In this document: positions 40,924-60,830 of the stretch, one piece after another | Layout: each line of letters opens with the position of its first letter | Numbering within the stretch: the first letter of the stretch is position 1 | Assembly: GCA_005281725.1 (NCBI GenBank) | Contig: SSBO01000001.1 | Coordinates: forward strand, 10,556,251 to 10,620,250 | Direction: 5' to 3' | DNA length: 64,000 nucleotides | Source: Wuchereria bancrofti | Lineage: Eukaryota > Nematoda > Chromadorea > Rhabditida > Onchocercidae | The notes under the pieces: model-generated | What the model was told of the DNA's origin: nothing | Database searches by the model: none | The model's input: only the letters and a program-made list of their open reading frames with translations | Program-made: the position numbers and the translations under genes

Positions 40924-43900
40924 CATAAAAGAAAAAGAATTACTTATTAAAATATCTCTAAATGATAAGCAAATCGTTTATCAGCGCATATAATCATCTA
41001 ATAATCATTTATCAATGAATGCACCATACGATAGAAACTATATGAATATACACACACATGCACACACACACATACATACATACAACATACACACATACAT
41101 AAATAGAAACTTTCGTTTTAAAAATTAAATTTGTTTATTATCACTTAATGATAACGAAAGAAGAAAGAAATCATTCCTGTTATTGATAATAAATGATCAG
41201 TATTTGCTGTCCTATATTATTTTTTGCTATTTTCATTTCGATTTGTTTTTTTTTTTTCGTCTTTTTTAATTCCTATATTATATTCAATTAATATTAATTT
41301 TTTTTCACACGTTCGTATAATGTGTAATTGTAAAATTTCATTGAAAATTACATAAAGCTAATTTATTTATTATTTTATAATTTTATTTTTGTTTTTAAAT
41401 TTACATTGAAATTGACATATTTGACGGAAAAATTTTTCTTTTAATTTTTTAAATTGCTAATAATTGGCATTAATAAGGCCCAAATTGATCATAAAACATG
41501 AAATGACAAATTTCTAAATTTCCTTTAATTGTTCGAAAATGGCAAAAGTTGATATTTAATTATTCATAGTTTATAGCAAAATTTTTTGAAAATATTTGGT
41601 CTAATTTTAGAAAATATCGTCATACAATTTTTTTAATATCATCATTTATTATTTCAGGTATCTGTTTTCATTTATTTGACATTTTCATCATTCTTTTCAA
41701 TTTGAATGAAATACGATGATAGAGAGAGAGAGGGAGAGAGAAAGAGGAAGGGGAAGGGGAAGCAGAATAAAATATATCATTAAAATTGAACATTTCTTCG
41801 TTGTAATTTAATCTTTAAAATTTCATTTTATTGCTTCGTCATTTTGCTCTCAGATCATCTAGCATAACATGATAATAATGATATCATAGATTATAAAATA
41901 TTCAAATATGTTATTTTCTTCAAATGAGACATATAATATGAAGTAATTGTGCTCAAATTCTTTTTTTCTTAATTCATGTATTCTAATTCGATTATCAATT
42001 TCCATTTCATAATTTTCATCTTTAATCCCTGATAAAAATTAAATAAAAGGAGAATAATGAATAGTGTAAAAATGCTTTTTATACGGCAAATTCAAAGTAG
42101 ACAAAAGGAAATGTTAATTTTAATCAGATTATAATATCACTCTCTTTCTTTCTTTCCCTCTCTCTCTTTCTCTCTCTCCCTCTTTTCTAGTTATTGCACT
42201 GAATAATAAAAATAATTCCATTTGACCATTTCTTAAATATAACACTCCCACAAGAACAAAGAACAAAAAAAAAAAAAGATTTAAAAAAGAAATAACTGAG
42301 AATTATTTGATTTGTTATTTACTAATAATAATTTCAATTCATTATTTACACTGTCTTAGTTAACTATTGAAATTGAAAAAAGTAATGCAAATGTCATTTT
42401 TTTATAAAAAGTAAAAATAAATAAATGAAAATATATTCCAACAACAAGTATTTTTTTAAAATACAACAACAAAATGGAAAGGCTTTATTTTTTTTTCTAT
42501 CTTTCAAAAAAATTTCATTTTTTATTAATGAATACTAAATTTTATTCAAATGGATACAAGCATCTTTTTTTTTTTCTTCTGCTTAAAAATTGAAATTTTA
42601 TTGAAAATTTGATTGCTACAATTATTTGTATAGGTTACAATAATGATATATGTATATATATCATATATAAAATTATTACCAAAACTTTTTTATGATTTAT
42701 TCCAAATTTGATTAAAATTTTAATTTTACAAAATAACAATAATAATACTTTCAAAACAGGAAAAAATGATTGTTATTGTTTAAGAAAATGTTAGTGCTCT
42801 AATGGGTTGATAATTGTGTTCATATTACTAGGTAAATAAAAGCATTGAATTAAAATTTAATCAAAATTGTGAACATATATGCTAATACTATTTACATTTT
42901 ATCATATTGTCTAAATAAATAGTACTGTAATTGTTTACATAAACTATTTATTATTTGAGTGCTTTTTTTTTTGCGTATTCTTCGACTTGTCAATATTTTA
43001 TTACAATGTACTTTAGAATGATTCATTTCTTGAAATCAAAACTAATAATAACAATAATAATAGTAATAATAATAGTAAATGAATAATTGATAATGTTGAT
43101 AATTGATATATAAGTAATTAGTTTCTTTTTTGTTATCATTTCTACTTAAATCACAGGTTGATTACAATACAATTAAAGATAATTGAAAATATTATGAAAG
43201 AAATTTTTTGAGAAAATTATTTCTCAATTATTGTTTTGCTTTATTGAACTGTGAAATAAATTTCAATTATTTCAATTCTTGTTTAGTAACAATTTTGCAA
43301 AGCACATAAGCTTTTACATGAATACAAAGCTTAAATGGAACTAAAACTAAATTAGTCAATTATTAAAGTAAAATTTTAAATAATAATTAAAAATGCGCAC
43401 ATTTTCATCTTTCATCTAATCTAAACTTTTCATAAATAAAAACAAAAAAAAGAAAAAGAAAGGAAGCGGGATGAATTTAATTAATTTAATAAGAAATAAA
43501 TATGAGTGAAATATATTAAATAGATAAAATAATTTTAACTAATATCAAATAACTGAATCGAAAAATGAAGAACAGAAAAAGGGACGCTGATGAACGATAA
43601 ATGCAATACGAATGATTCGAAGGTGTACCAATTTCGAAAAATCGATTCTGTGATAATAATTTAGCCAATTCTAAAACGTCAGTATTTGTTTCTACCCAAT
43701 CTATTTTCTCTCTTTCTTGTTTGTATAAACAAACTACGAGAAATCATCATCCTTCTATACTCTCTTTCTCTCTTGCAATCTTCTCAAATTATTATCAAAC
43801 ATAAACCTGTTGAAAATTATCATGATTATTTCAATTTTGCACACATCAATACATTAAAATGTGACCAATAATTGAAAAAAAAAAACTAATCAAATATACT

Positions 43901-44602
43901 TATTACTTACTGAAATTGATCACAAATAAATTTTAATTGAAAGTTTATACATATGAAATAAAGTTTGTTTATTGCTGGGATTATATCATTGTTACTCTCT
44001 CTCTCTCTCTCTCTCCCTCCCTTTCTCTCTTTCTCCACTACATTATTACTTGAAGGATACATTACAGTTGATAATACAAAAATCAGTTTTTGCATATAAT
44101 TAACTCAAAAATGATAAAATGGGATAAGAAAGTTACTAACGAAACATATTCAAAAATTATTTCAATTATTTCTACCATCTGAGCATTCAGTTTTTCAGCA
44201 AAATATACTTAGAAATTTTGCACTTTTCTTAAAATAAAAAGTATTACTAAATAAATTAGGCAATTTAGAGAAAAATGCACTATTTGTGCTTCGAAATTAA
44301 TCCTACAAATTCCGATTTTTTTTTTTTTTTTGAAGTACATCTATATACACACATATGTTCATCGAAAAACGACAATAAAGAATTTAGAGCAGATGGTAGC
44401 TGTTTGAAAGGCTAATGCGAATACTGCAATGCTTGCCGAAAATATATAGCATAAATGATATTGTAAAATACTTCCAACTTTGTATAGCTCTCATATTTGT
44501 ATGAGAATGAAACGTTGTGAAAATAGCCAGTTTCTATTGTCATTTCTCTGCCTCTACATCCTTTTCCTTTTTCAAATCAGACAATCATTGTGACGCCAAT
44601 AG

Positions 44603-44797
44603 ATGAGGTACTTTGCACAAGATCAACGATTATGTGAAGAACAAAAGAGATGGCATTTCCTCCATTTCCAATTATGTAATCCCTTGCAGATATATAATGC
44701 AATACTTGAAAAGATGAAAATTAAAGATTTTTTCTCCATAAAAAATGAATATCATGATGAAAAGGAATCCTTTAGCTGTTGTGATGTGCTTAAATAA
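44603..44797 (+). CDS. Weak candidate short coding exon of unknown function
   Basis: A 64-codon ATG frame, MRYFAQDQRLCEEQKRWHFL at its start and ending CCDVLK, with a balanced residue mix and higher GC than its surroundings. An acceptor-like TTTTCAAATCAG lies about 20 bp upstream. It ends 73 bp before the ubq-2 stop on the other strand. No family is recognised. It could be a small gene, an exon or chance. Confidence 0.22.
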   Translation: MRYFAQDQRLCEEQKRWHFLHFQLCNPLQIYNAILEKMKIKDFFSIKNEYHDEKESFSCCDVLK

Positions 44798-44814
44798 ATG
44801 GGAAGAAGTCAGTA

Positions 44815-44820
44815 TTTATT
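44815..44820 (-). terminator. Polyadenylation signal candidate for ubq-2
   Basis: AATAAA on the - strand, about 50 nt downstream of the ubq-2 stop codon, a typical position for the nematode cleavage signal. Confidence 0.5.
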
Positions 44821-44870
44821 TCACTTCAAGACATACGCACTCCCATAAACATTTCAAGATTATTTCAGGC

Positions 44871-47799
<2,929 letters not shown>

Positions 47800-50172
47800 T
47801 TACAGTGTTTGTAATTTAATTGAATTTAGTACTTTAACTCTTTTAAAAAGTGTTGTAGAAAAAAAAAAAGATTCAAAATTACAAGAAATTCTTTTAAAAA
47901 TATTAAGCAGAAGAAGGGACAAAGAAAGGGAAAGAGAGAGAGAGAGAGGGAGAAAGAGAGAGAGAAGAAGAGAAAGAGAAAATAGAACCTCTTCACTGTT
48001 GTGAACAAATAAGCCACCAAATAAGCGTGCAACTGGAAGTGCAAATTGTAGAGTGAATTCGTGCACTTCATTAGATTGTTCACTGGTAATTGTTGTTTGA
48101 TGATTGGAATGCGAAGAAATTCCATCTTGCATATTTACTGCATAATCTGATTCTAACAATTGTGGTTGTGTAATTAAATTTTGCTGAAATTATAAAAAGA
48201 AATAAACAAAAATAAAAACAAGAAAAGAAAACAAAAAAGAAAAAAAAAATTTTTCATTCATTTATTTTTACGACGAAAAAATCAAATTAATCAAAGGTAT
48301 GAGATTTTTTTTTACAGTAGGCATGAGATTTTTCACAGTATATTTTTACAGTATTTTTACAGTATGCAGTATATTTTTTACAGTATATTTTTACAGACGA
48401 AAAAATCAATTAATCAAGGGTATTTTACAGTTTACAGTATTATTTTTTATAGTATATTATTCTTTACATATTTTTTTATAGTATTTTTTACGGAGATTTT
48501 TTACTATTAAGTTTTCTTTTTTTTAAACCTGTTTTATTTTACATTCTATGTGCTTAAAAAGTTTTAATTTTCAAAAAAGATTGGTAAAAAATGTGATTTC
48601 AATAAGAGATACATTGCTATTTTGGATTTATGGATTTATTTTGGATTATATTATTTGTTTTTAAAAGAAAATTTTTTTTTTAAAAGAAAACTATAATAAT
48701 GATTAATGTATTTTGTTTGAACGTAAACAATCAAATCAATCAACGGGAAAGAGAAAAAGGAAAAGAAGATATGAATGATATGCTTGTTAGAAATAATTAA
48801 GTGCAAAGTTAACTAAGTTAAAGTGTGTGAAGTAAATTAAGTTATGAAGTAAATTAAGTATAAAGTAAATTATGAAAACCTGAAATGGTGATGCAGTTGG
48901 TAGTGTTGGTGGAAGAGCAGTAGTAGCGGCAGAAGTTGAAACACTTGGCAATGAACCTAAAATTTTGCTACATTCAGATAAACAAATTTGTTAATTGAGA
49001 TAAACAAATTGTTAATTAAAGTGCTATCGAGATTTGATTTGATTTTTCACAACTTAAATCTTACTGAAAAATAAACGATATTGGAAGAAGTTCCAATATG
49101 TTAGCTGGTTTGAATGAAATTCAGATGGTATATTCAAAATCCTCCTTACAACTTCAGTCTGAGGTTTGAAGTGAGAGATTTTCGGTGATGTGACAATGAA
49201 TAAATTGTTGGTGATGCTAATAATTCTAGTTGCAACCATGGATGAAAGGTAGAATTTGGTTAATATGTTAGAGTCAAATGATAAATTGAATCCATGTGAC
49301 ATAAATTCAGATGATATACCATTTTTTGGTGGTGGTTGAAATGGTAGATAGTGTCCAGGTGGTGCACCAGTTGTACCAGATTGTAATTGAGGTGGAAGAG
49401 TGAAACGAATTGGTGTCACATTAAAATTTGGATCATATCCAGGCAATGATGGAAAAGTAGCTTGAGGTAAATTATGAATATTTGGAGTTGGAAATCGTCC
49501 ATGTGAAGCTAAAGAAAAATTAGAAAATGCAAATTTGAATTTGTAAAATTAGCCTTTGTATAACCAATTTGCGCATGATATTATCTTCGTATGATACATT
49601 GATTTTTCTTTTTTTTTTTTTTTTTTTGTTCATTTTTCAATTGAATTAGCTTACGATATTATTTGCTAGTAAAATTTATATTCAACATCTCGAATTTGTC
49701 GAGAAAAAATGGCATTCGTGCAAATTTCCACTCAATAATTCAGTTTGCTACCCACTCACGCGTTGTTTGTCTAAGAGTTGGTTTTTGAGGAATGCGTGAT
49801 TTTTGAATTCGTTGAAAACGTGAAGATGAATCAACTCGTGATGGAATTTGCATTCGTTGTCGTCTAGGATTATGATATGTTGAGCGATTTCGGAATAAAT
49901 TATATTTTGCGCCCCTCTCTAAAACAAACATTTCGTTTAAGACTATTCTGATATTGTAACGAGAAATTAATTGATGTATCTCTGAGTGATAAAACTATTT
50001 TTCTGCTCATTAACTATTCTATTTTTTTTTTTAATTTATAAGAATCAATGAATAAAATTTCAGATAATGATCTTCCCATACTCTGAGTTATTTTAGATGG
50101 TTGTTTTGGTATTTTAGATTCATCAAGTTGTTCATCTTCATGACTTGACTGTTGTTTAGATATTTGTGACAT
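47800..50172 (-). CDS. Uncharacterised Pro/Gln/Ser-rich protein
   Basis: Five exons join in phase: 50172-50082 (start MSQISKQQSSHEDEQLDES), 49918-49760 (basic, Arg-rich, contains RGAKYNLFRNRSTYHNPRRQ), 49508-49320 (Pro-rich, contains ATFPSLPGYDPNFNV), 48956-48880 (Ala/Thr/Pro-rich) and 48183 leftward (contains HEFTLQFALPVARLFGGLF). The first four exons plus the last up to a possible GTTCTA donor at 47998-47997 give about 235 aa. If that donor is not used, the frame stays open through an (AG)n tract encoding Leu/Ser repeats to a stop at 47800, giving about 299 aa. The splice logic is good, so it is a real gene, but I recognise no domain; the protein looks largely disordered and basic near the N-terminus. 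A CTATAG acceptor 15-16 nt before the ATG may be a spliced-leader site. Confidence 0.65.
47930..47985. repeat. (AG)n microsatellite at the end of a coding exon
   Basis: Interrupted AG repeats of about 55 bp. On the - strand they are read as CT, giving Leu/Ser repeats if the preceding exon continues through. Confidence 0.9.
48299..48490. repeat. Degenerate TTTTACAGTAT repeat block
   Basis: About eight to ten irregular copies of an 11-bp motif within an intron of the - strand gene. A longer duplicated phrase containing GACGAAAAAATCAA occurs at about 48272 and 48395. Confidence 0.8.
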
Positions 50173-52195
50173 AATTCATTCACACCTATAGAAGAATTGA
50201 ATAAGTTATAGCAAAAAAAAAAAGAATAAATGAACTACAGTAATGTAGTGGAGTAGCTACAGTAATACCATCAAATAACCCAATTACTCTACCGTATTGC
50301 TGTGTATTATATCGTAATGTTTGTTAATTATACTTTTTATAAAATTGTTAATTGTACCAGTACTATATCATTTGTTTTATCATAGTACAGCAATATTATT
50401 CAATGCAAAAAATTTATTATCTAAATTTAATGTTAATATACAATTGTACTAATACTTTAATAATAGCAAAATCTTTTAAAATGTTTCATTCATAAAAAAG
50501 TAAGAAATAGAGTGCAACAATAAAAAGTTGAAAAAAAAAAATTTTATGAGAAGAAAAAAGAAGAAAAATGGAAAGATTACTGATTGAAAAAGAAAAGAAA
50601 AAGGCTCCAAAATGATCATTTTTGAATGCTAATGAATTAATTAATATATTTGAAAACAATATATTCCAAAAAAAAATATGGAAATTGATAAGCAATAGAA
50701 ATTAATACAAATTTAATAAGAGTCTTAAGTCTTAATCAAAAATTAATCAAAATTCATTATATACACAAATATTAATATCGTTAAATTAATAGCAATCAAT
50801 TAATTTATAATGTCAATTTCATATCATATCATATCATTTTAGAAACCTCAAATCTTTTTTTAAAGATCCAGCAAGAACGAACTACTTTAACCGTACTAAA
50901 GCGAATAATTAATAAAAACTTCACGAAATAACAATTTATATATTATTTTTATCATAGATTTTTCAATATGCAAATGTATAGTTATAAATAAAATTCAACA
51001 AAATTATTTTTATTATTGCTTCATTTTTCTTTTCATTTATAGTATGTATAGAAACACTTCTAAATTCAACTTTTTTTTTTTTAAATTCAACTTTCAATTT
51101 TAAAACTGCCGAAAACTTACCACTGATTTGAAACTTTTTTTGTGTTTAAAAAACGAAAAGAACAAAGTAAATAATTAGTGATAAGTTTAAAAGATCAGAA
51201 TGTATATGAAATTATATTGGGATGCCTATAATAAGTTTTTTTTATGTTTAAAGAACGAAAAGGAAAATAAATTTGATATTTGTAAATGTTAAATGCTTGT
51301 TAACAGTTTATTAGAAAATTAATTCTATTATTTCCTTCCGAAGGATAATCCATGCAAACGTTGAATCATCATGAAAAATGCTTCAAATTTCAAGTAAACA
51401 GAAGAGTTATCCCAAGTTCTTATCAATCCATTAATAAATTAAAATCAATATTTAAAATTTTCAGGAAATTAAAGGTTATGTTTGAATAGATTATAAAGTA
51501 TGATTTAGACTTGTCCATTTCAGTTGGGAACAAGGGAAAACAACGGTGATCATTAGTCAAAATTGAGAATTTAAAATAAAATTCAGAGAAAATGGATGTA
51601 AAAGAAAGCAAAGAATCAGGGAAATTTATCAATGTAAAAAATTTTAAACATTCGAAGGTAGGTAAGCGAAAGATCCAATTCATCAACATGAGACATTCAC
51701 AATATATAACAAAGACTTGAGCGATTTTATTGATCTTGACTATCTTTTCCAAAGTTTTTTTCTTTTCTTTATTGTGGAATGAAAAAAGTTAGCAAGTAAA
51801 AATACGTAAAACAGTAAACAAGAATGATTGAATTCATCAAAAATAAAACATGCTCAATATAAATGAGATAAAAAAAAACCATACATATGGAGGCAGATTA
51901 ACCACCTGAATAAACGGTAAAATATTTTAAACGAAAAAAAAAATACCCTGAACACCATAATTTAAGCTTGATAGACATTCTAAATGACATCCAAATAAGA
52001 AAAGGAAAAATTGCTATTATACTATAGTTATGTCTTAAATCTAACTAGTCATCAGCTAAATCACAGTAAGCTAAAAGTAAATCAATAAGCAAATCAAGCA
52101 CAGTTTACTGCAAATGTCAACATAGTTCAAAGTGAAGATTTCAATTGATAGCATTCTCTTATCGCACAACATTAAAAATCACAAATGATATTTCA
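50173..52195. other. Intergenic region, no convincing gene
   Basis: AT-rich space between the unidentified gene's start and the 3' end of prmt-7. A 109-codon - strand frame (51423-51752) and an overlapping 42-codon + strand frame near 51592 compete for the same DNA; neither has clear splice or homology support. Confidence 0.55.
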
Positions 52196-56232
<4,037 letters not shown>

Positions 56233-57471
56233 CTGAATTTATGGGAGGAAAAAAAAGTTTGGAACATAATTGTAAATATGGAAACAAAAAGAACGGAAAT
56301 TGTTTTGGCTTTTATCCTTCCAAGCAAAAAAGAATTATAGATTAAATAAGAAAATAAGGTATGAAGTCTTGTATTAAAGTATGGTCAACGATTTAAGATG
56401 AAATTAGAAGCTAAATTATGAATCAGACAAATCTATCAAAGTTTTTTCTTGTTCTTTTATCATATTTACATGATTTTTGAGAATTTCCAAATATTTGATA
56501 TAACCTCAAAATTCCTTTCCTCTAATTTCTTCCCCTAATACTTTAGCTACATATACTTACTTATCTATGTGAAAACGACACAGAATACAGATATAACCTT
56601 AGCCTTGTGTTTCCTTCGTAAACAACCTTGAATTCTAGTTATACCAACTTTGGAACGTAAAGATAAAATCCGTGAAAATGACTGACCTATAGCCAATATT
56701 ATCTTTACGTCTTATTTGATAATTCTGAAAAATCCTCGTGAATGAATAAATACAGTCTAACGGATAGTTTAATATATTTTTGTATGAAATTTTTCTTTGT
56801 AAAATTAATAAATGCATTACTCAGAGTATATCTATGCGCATGCAACTAAACGACAAGGTTGCACTTATATGATTATATCGAAGGATTTTGCGTAAATATT
56901 ACTATGTGAATAAATTTTTTTTCTTTTTTTTTTAGAAATTCAAAGTCTGGAAAATTCACCGAGAATGTAAATCGGTCCCCTAAATTAGAAAATAAGTCAA
57001 AAAAGATCTTTTATTATGCAAAATATTACACTTACTAAATAAACCATAAAATTTTAAGCTTCCAAAAATAAATAAATAAATGATGCACAAAGGGAAAAAA
57101 TACTAAAATCAGTGTCAGATTTTATACTCAGAGATTTGAAAAATTCTGAACCTAAGTTTTTCTTTTTTTTCTTCGAGAACAAACACCCTTGAAACGAAGG
57201 CATTAAAGAGGATAGTACATAAATAGTATATATACACATCAAACATAATGAGCCAAACTTGATAGTATACAATAAAGGTTAGATGGTTAACGCGACAGGA
57301 ATCAAACAAAACAATACTGTATAAAAAAAAAAAACTTGATTAACCAGCAATTTTTACAGAAATATTCGCAGAGTTATTTCAACAATGATTTTATTTTATT
57401 TTTTTTTTATGGCTTTATTTTTAATTTCCCTATTGAAACAGAACATGAAGACAATTTTTAAGAGAAAATCA
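56233..57471. other. Intergenic region between prmt-7 and daf-25
   Basis: About 1.2 kb upstream of prmt-7 and downstream of daf-25, both on the - strand. It should contain the prmt-7 promoter and the daf-25 3' UTR; a - strand AATAAA lies at 57414-57419. The ORFs seen are AT artefacts. Confidence 0.6.
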
Positions 57472-60400
57472 TCAAGTAAACTTAATATCAGCAAGTGCAG
57501 AGGCAACTTTTTCAACATGCTTATCTTTCGATTGCCCATCTCGTATAATTCCATCACTCGATGTGCTTCCATCATTTTGTACAATTGTTTTCGACGCTGC
57601 ACTATCCCTCAGAGAACATCGCCGTTTCTCATCTTGTTTTTCCTTGTAAACCTTTTCGCAAAACATTTTATGATTACACCAGTCAATTTTTTGGCAGTCA
57701 GGATGACAATAATATATGTTCTGAAATATATTAATGTAAAATAAAAGGCTTTTTTACTCACTTCCATTTAATTTAAATAGATCTTGAGACTACAAAGTAC
57801 CACAGAGAATCCTCCTATACGAAAATAAAAGATTTAATATTTAGTTTAAATGCCACTAAATAATAGTTGAAAATTGACAAAAGATAAATCTAAACAAGAA
57901 ATCACCTTACAGCACCGCTTAGTGGAAGTAACAGCACCACAAGTTGCACAAAAATGAGACGTTTCTACCATTCGTTGTCCCGAAAACACCGACATTATCA
58001 GATAGAATGCATCCGGTAAACTACCCTAAATAATCATTTTAATATATTTGAATCAATTTCTTAAAATGTAAATTCAAATTAAGAAAACTGCATTGATATT
58101 AACTTACAAATTCAACAGCCGCAAGATTTTTAATAAGTGCTTGGAAAAGTAAGCAATGATGATATGGAAATGCCTGAACAGCATTCCTTAGATAGCGTTC
58201 TAAATTTGGTCGTATCCGGTAAGCTTGTTCCATTTTCAACAATTGTTTGATATAATTTCTGATTATTGTTGATGCTTTATGCTCTTCCTTTTCCAGAACT
58301 GTTTCCACAAATTTGCACGTATCTCGTACAGTATATAAAATTAACCACAACTTTAATGACATGACCTGAAATTGAAAAAAAAAAAGAAAATAAAAAAAAT
58401 ACAAACACTAAAGAATACAATAGATGAACATTGGAACACTAATCGTAAATAAACAATTTATTTCATAATTTTAACTGATGGAATTCTAGTAATCTATGAA
58501 CATACCTTTTTGTATAGTTAGTTTTCGTGTATATCACATTCACATGTAGCACACATCTCTATCATTCTAATATGTGGATAAATCTTTTCTTTTATTCAGA
58601 AGAAATATTGAAAAAAGCCGATGATAAAATTGGAATTAGACATACCTCATTTGATTCTTTGCATCGTAATTGCCTTTCAAAAATCCTATCCAAAACATAA
58701 CAAAATTTCTGACGATGCTGCCATATTAGTTGATAATGATCACGCAAGAAAAGCATAACCTGAATGAGTAGCGTTACAGCTAACCATTAAATGACATTTA
58801 AATTGCAATAGATATAAAATTTACTTCTCAGAAATTATCAGGAATCACCTCCTATATTTATGGAAAAATCAGTCACAAAAAAAGCACAAAGAAACGAATG
58901 AATTATCATCCCACTTTTCTAACAAAATAGTTCGTTAGAAATAATTCACCGAAAAATAAAGTGCCTATTATTTTCCGATATAACTTACCCACACAGGATG
59001 TATTATATGAGTTTTAATCAAATTATGTAATGCTCGGGAAAATTCTTTCGAATAAATTTCATCGCTATCATCCCCTCTAGGATGCAATAACTTCTCGATT
59101 TCATCCAATGCTACATAGTTGTTGATAATACTAACGCATTCATGTTGTCCTGCAAAATATCAGTCAAAAAAATTTTGCGCTTTTCGTTGTAATATTGCTT
59201 CCACCAAAGAGTTTGTGAAACATCTTTGCCGCGCAAAAAATAAAAACAAGGCAAAAAAAAAGAACTAAAATAAAAAATAGAGAATAAAACATATGAAGCA
59301 AAAATAAATCAAAAAATCAAAGAAATTCCTTGTTTGAAAAATGATCGTCAAAATTCAAAAATTGTTAAAAATGATCATTAGAATTCAAAAAATTTTGAAA
59401 CTATAAAGTTGAAAAATTTTTAAATGTTTAAAATTTCATTCGAATCCATATACAAAAGTAGTATTTCTGTTTGCTTTATACGCTAAAACTTTTGACCATG
59501 TAAAAATTTTTTAAAATTCTTTCAGTTTTTTTTTTTTTACTGAGAATTAAAACATAAACGTATAAAATATAAAACAAACAAACAAACAAACCAACAAAAG
59601 CTGCCATTTCTGCGGCTGTTTTGCCAATTGCATTCGTTGAATAAACATGTGCACCATAGTCTAGTAATAATTGACATATGCCTGCAAGATATGCATGTAC
59701 TCATCATACCTTAAGCAATTAAATAATTTTTTTTTTCAATTAAACAAATAAATGGAGTACTCGAATAAACAAATGAGAAGCAAATTTTTATTTAATTAAC
59801 AAACAGTAATTAAAAATGCTACACGTTCTTTCTTGTAGATTGAATACAATACAACCAAGTTAAAAGAATTCAAGCTAAAACTAAAAATTGTTTGAATTAA
59901 TATAACAGAAATTAAATATAGAGAAAAACCTTGATGTCCAGCAATTGCTGCAAACATGAGAGATTTATAACCAGAGTCATGAGTACTGTTATTTGGATCA
60001 ATACCATTTGCTAGCAGAAATCGAACTACGTCTTCAAGACCTGACCAACTCGCTTGATCAAGCAATGACATACCAGTCTAGAACTTTACGAAGGTTATCG
60101 TTTCAATAGATAAAACTGAAATTAGAATGCAGTATTTTCATATAAATCAGCAACAAAAATTTATATCATTCTAATTGCATAAAATTTTGATATAGCAAAT
60201 ACAGTATGGCAAATGCAATTGTAAAAATATGCTATTCTAGGATTCGTAATTATAACAGTCCTAGCTTTTTTTATTTTGAAAATATAATCGTCCATTTATT
60301 TTATTAGCTACTCTTAATGCTATATAGACAGTTATAACCATTAACAGTTAAATTCTGATCAAACCTTATCAGTGTAATCAAGTGGAATACGCATACTCTT

Positions 60401-60830
60401 CAGAATTTGTAATACTTCTTCCGCATTTTCTAAATGAAACAAAAAATATTAAATTGCAGCTATTCATTTAAATTTTGATTTTATAGATCTAATTTATTGA
60501 TTTGCCAAACATGCAATACAATTCCGATATTTATATGACACTGTGACGAGACTGAAAGCCGGTTTTCCCAATTAATGACATCATTATTGATGTCTTTATT
60601 AATGACATCAGTCATTTGTACTAAGTTATCTGCAGTTAAGGTTTTAGTAGACTATTATCCTGAAACTTTAAAAAGATAGCCGATAAAACTCGCAAACAAA
60701 ACAATGAAACAAATAATAATAGAACAGAATAGCTTGAAACACTACTTTCTTTGATCATATCAAATATTCTATCAGCAACTTCCTCCTGATCATATTTCGG
60801 AACTGTTGTTGATGCTTCCAAATTATTCAT
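57472..60830 (-). CDS. daf-25: ANKMY2 orthologue (ankyrin repeats plus MYND zinc finger)
   Basis: Adaptor needed in C. elegans to bring the guanylyl cyclase DAF-11 into sensory cilia. Exons: 60830-60746, 60429-60365, 60077-59930, 59681-59592, 59149-58989, 58759-58646, 58365-58108, 58025-57906, 57720-57472, giving 429 aa (human ANKMY2 is about 440). Ankyrin repeats occupy about 30-130, including TGMSLLDQASWSGLEDVVRF, GYKSLMFAAIAGHQ and GKTAAEMAAFVGQHECVSII. A helical middle follows. The C-terminal MYND finger (about 335-375) has all ligands: FCATCG, KRCC, YYCHPDCQ, DWCNHKMFC. A Lys/Ser-rich tail ends ALADIKFT. An AG acceptor one base before the ATG suggests trans-splicing. The long upstream region carries an X-box-like motif. 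Orthology is strong. Confidence 0.93.

Larger units (their letters stand above)
35191..44870. other. Gene-poor 9.7 kb intergenic region
   Basis: Very AT-rich DNA with no convincing spliced gene on either strand. It contains the microsatellites listed separately, many poly(A)/poly(T) runs, a TG tract (36903-36966), a CA/TA tract (41050-41100), AG runs (about 40893-40922 and 41720-41760) and CT runs (about 42140-42185 and 43997-44034). Two small ORFs (39881-40156 and 44603-44797) are given as weak candidates. Confidence 0.6.

Noticed and set aside
51423..51752. 109-codon - strand ORF, with a 42-codon + strand ORF overlapping it
   Set aside because: Both strands are equally open, there is no consistent splice context, and nothing in either translation is recognisable.
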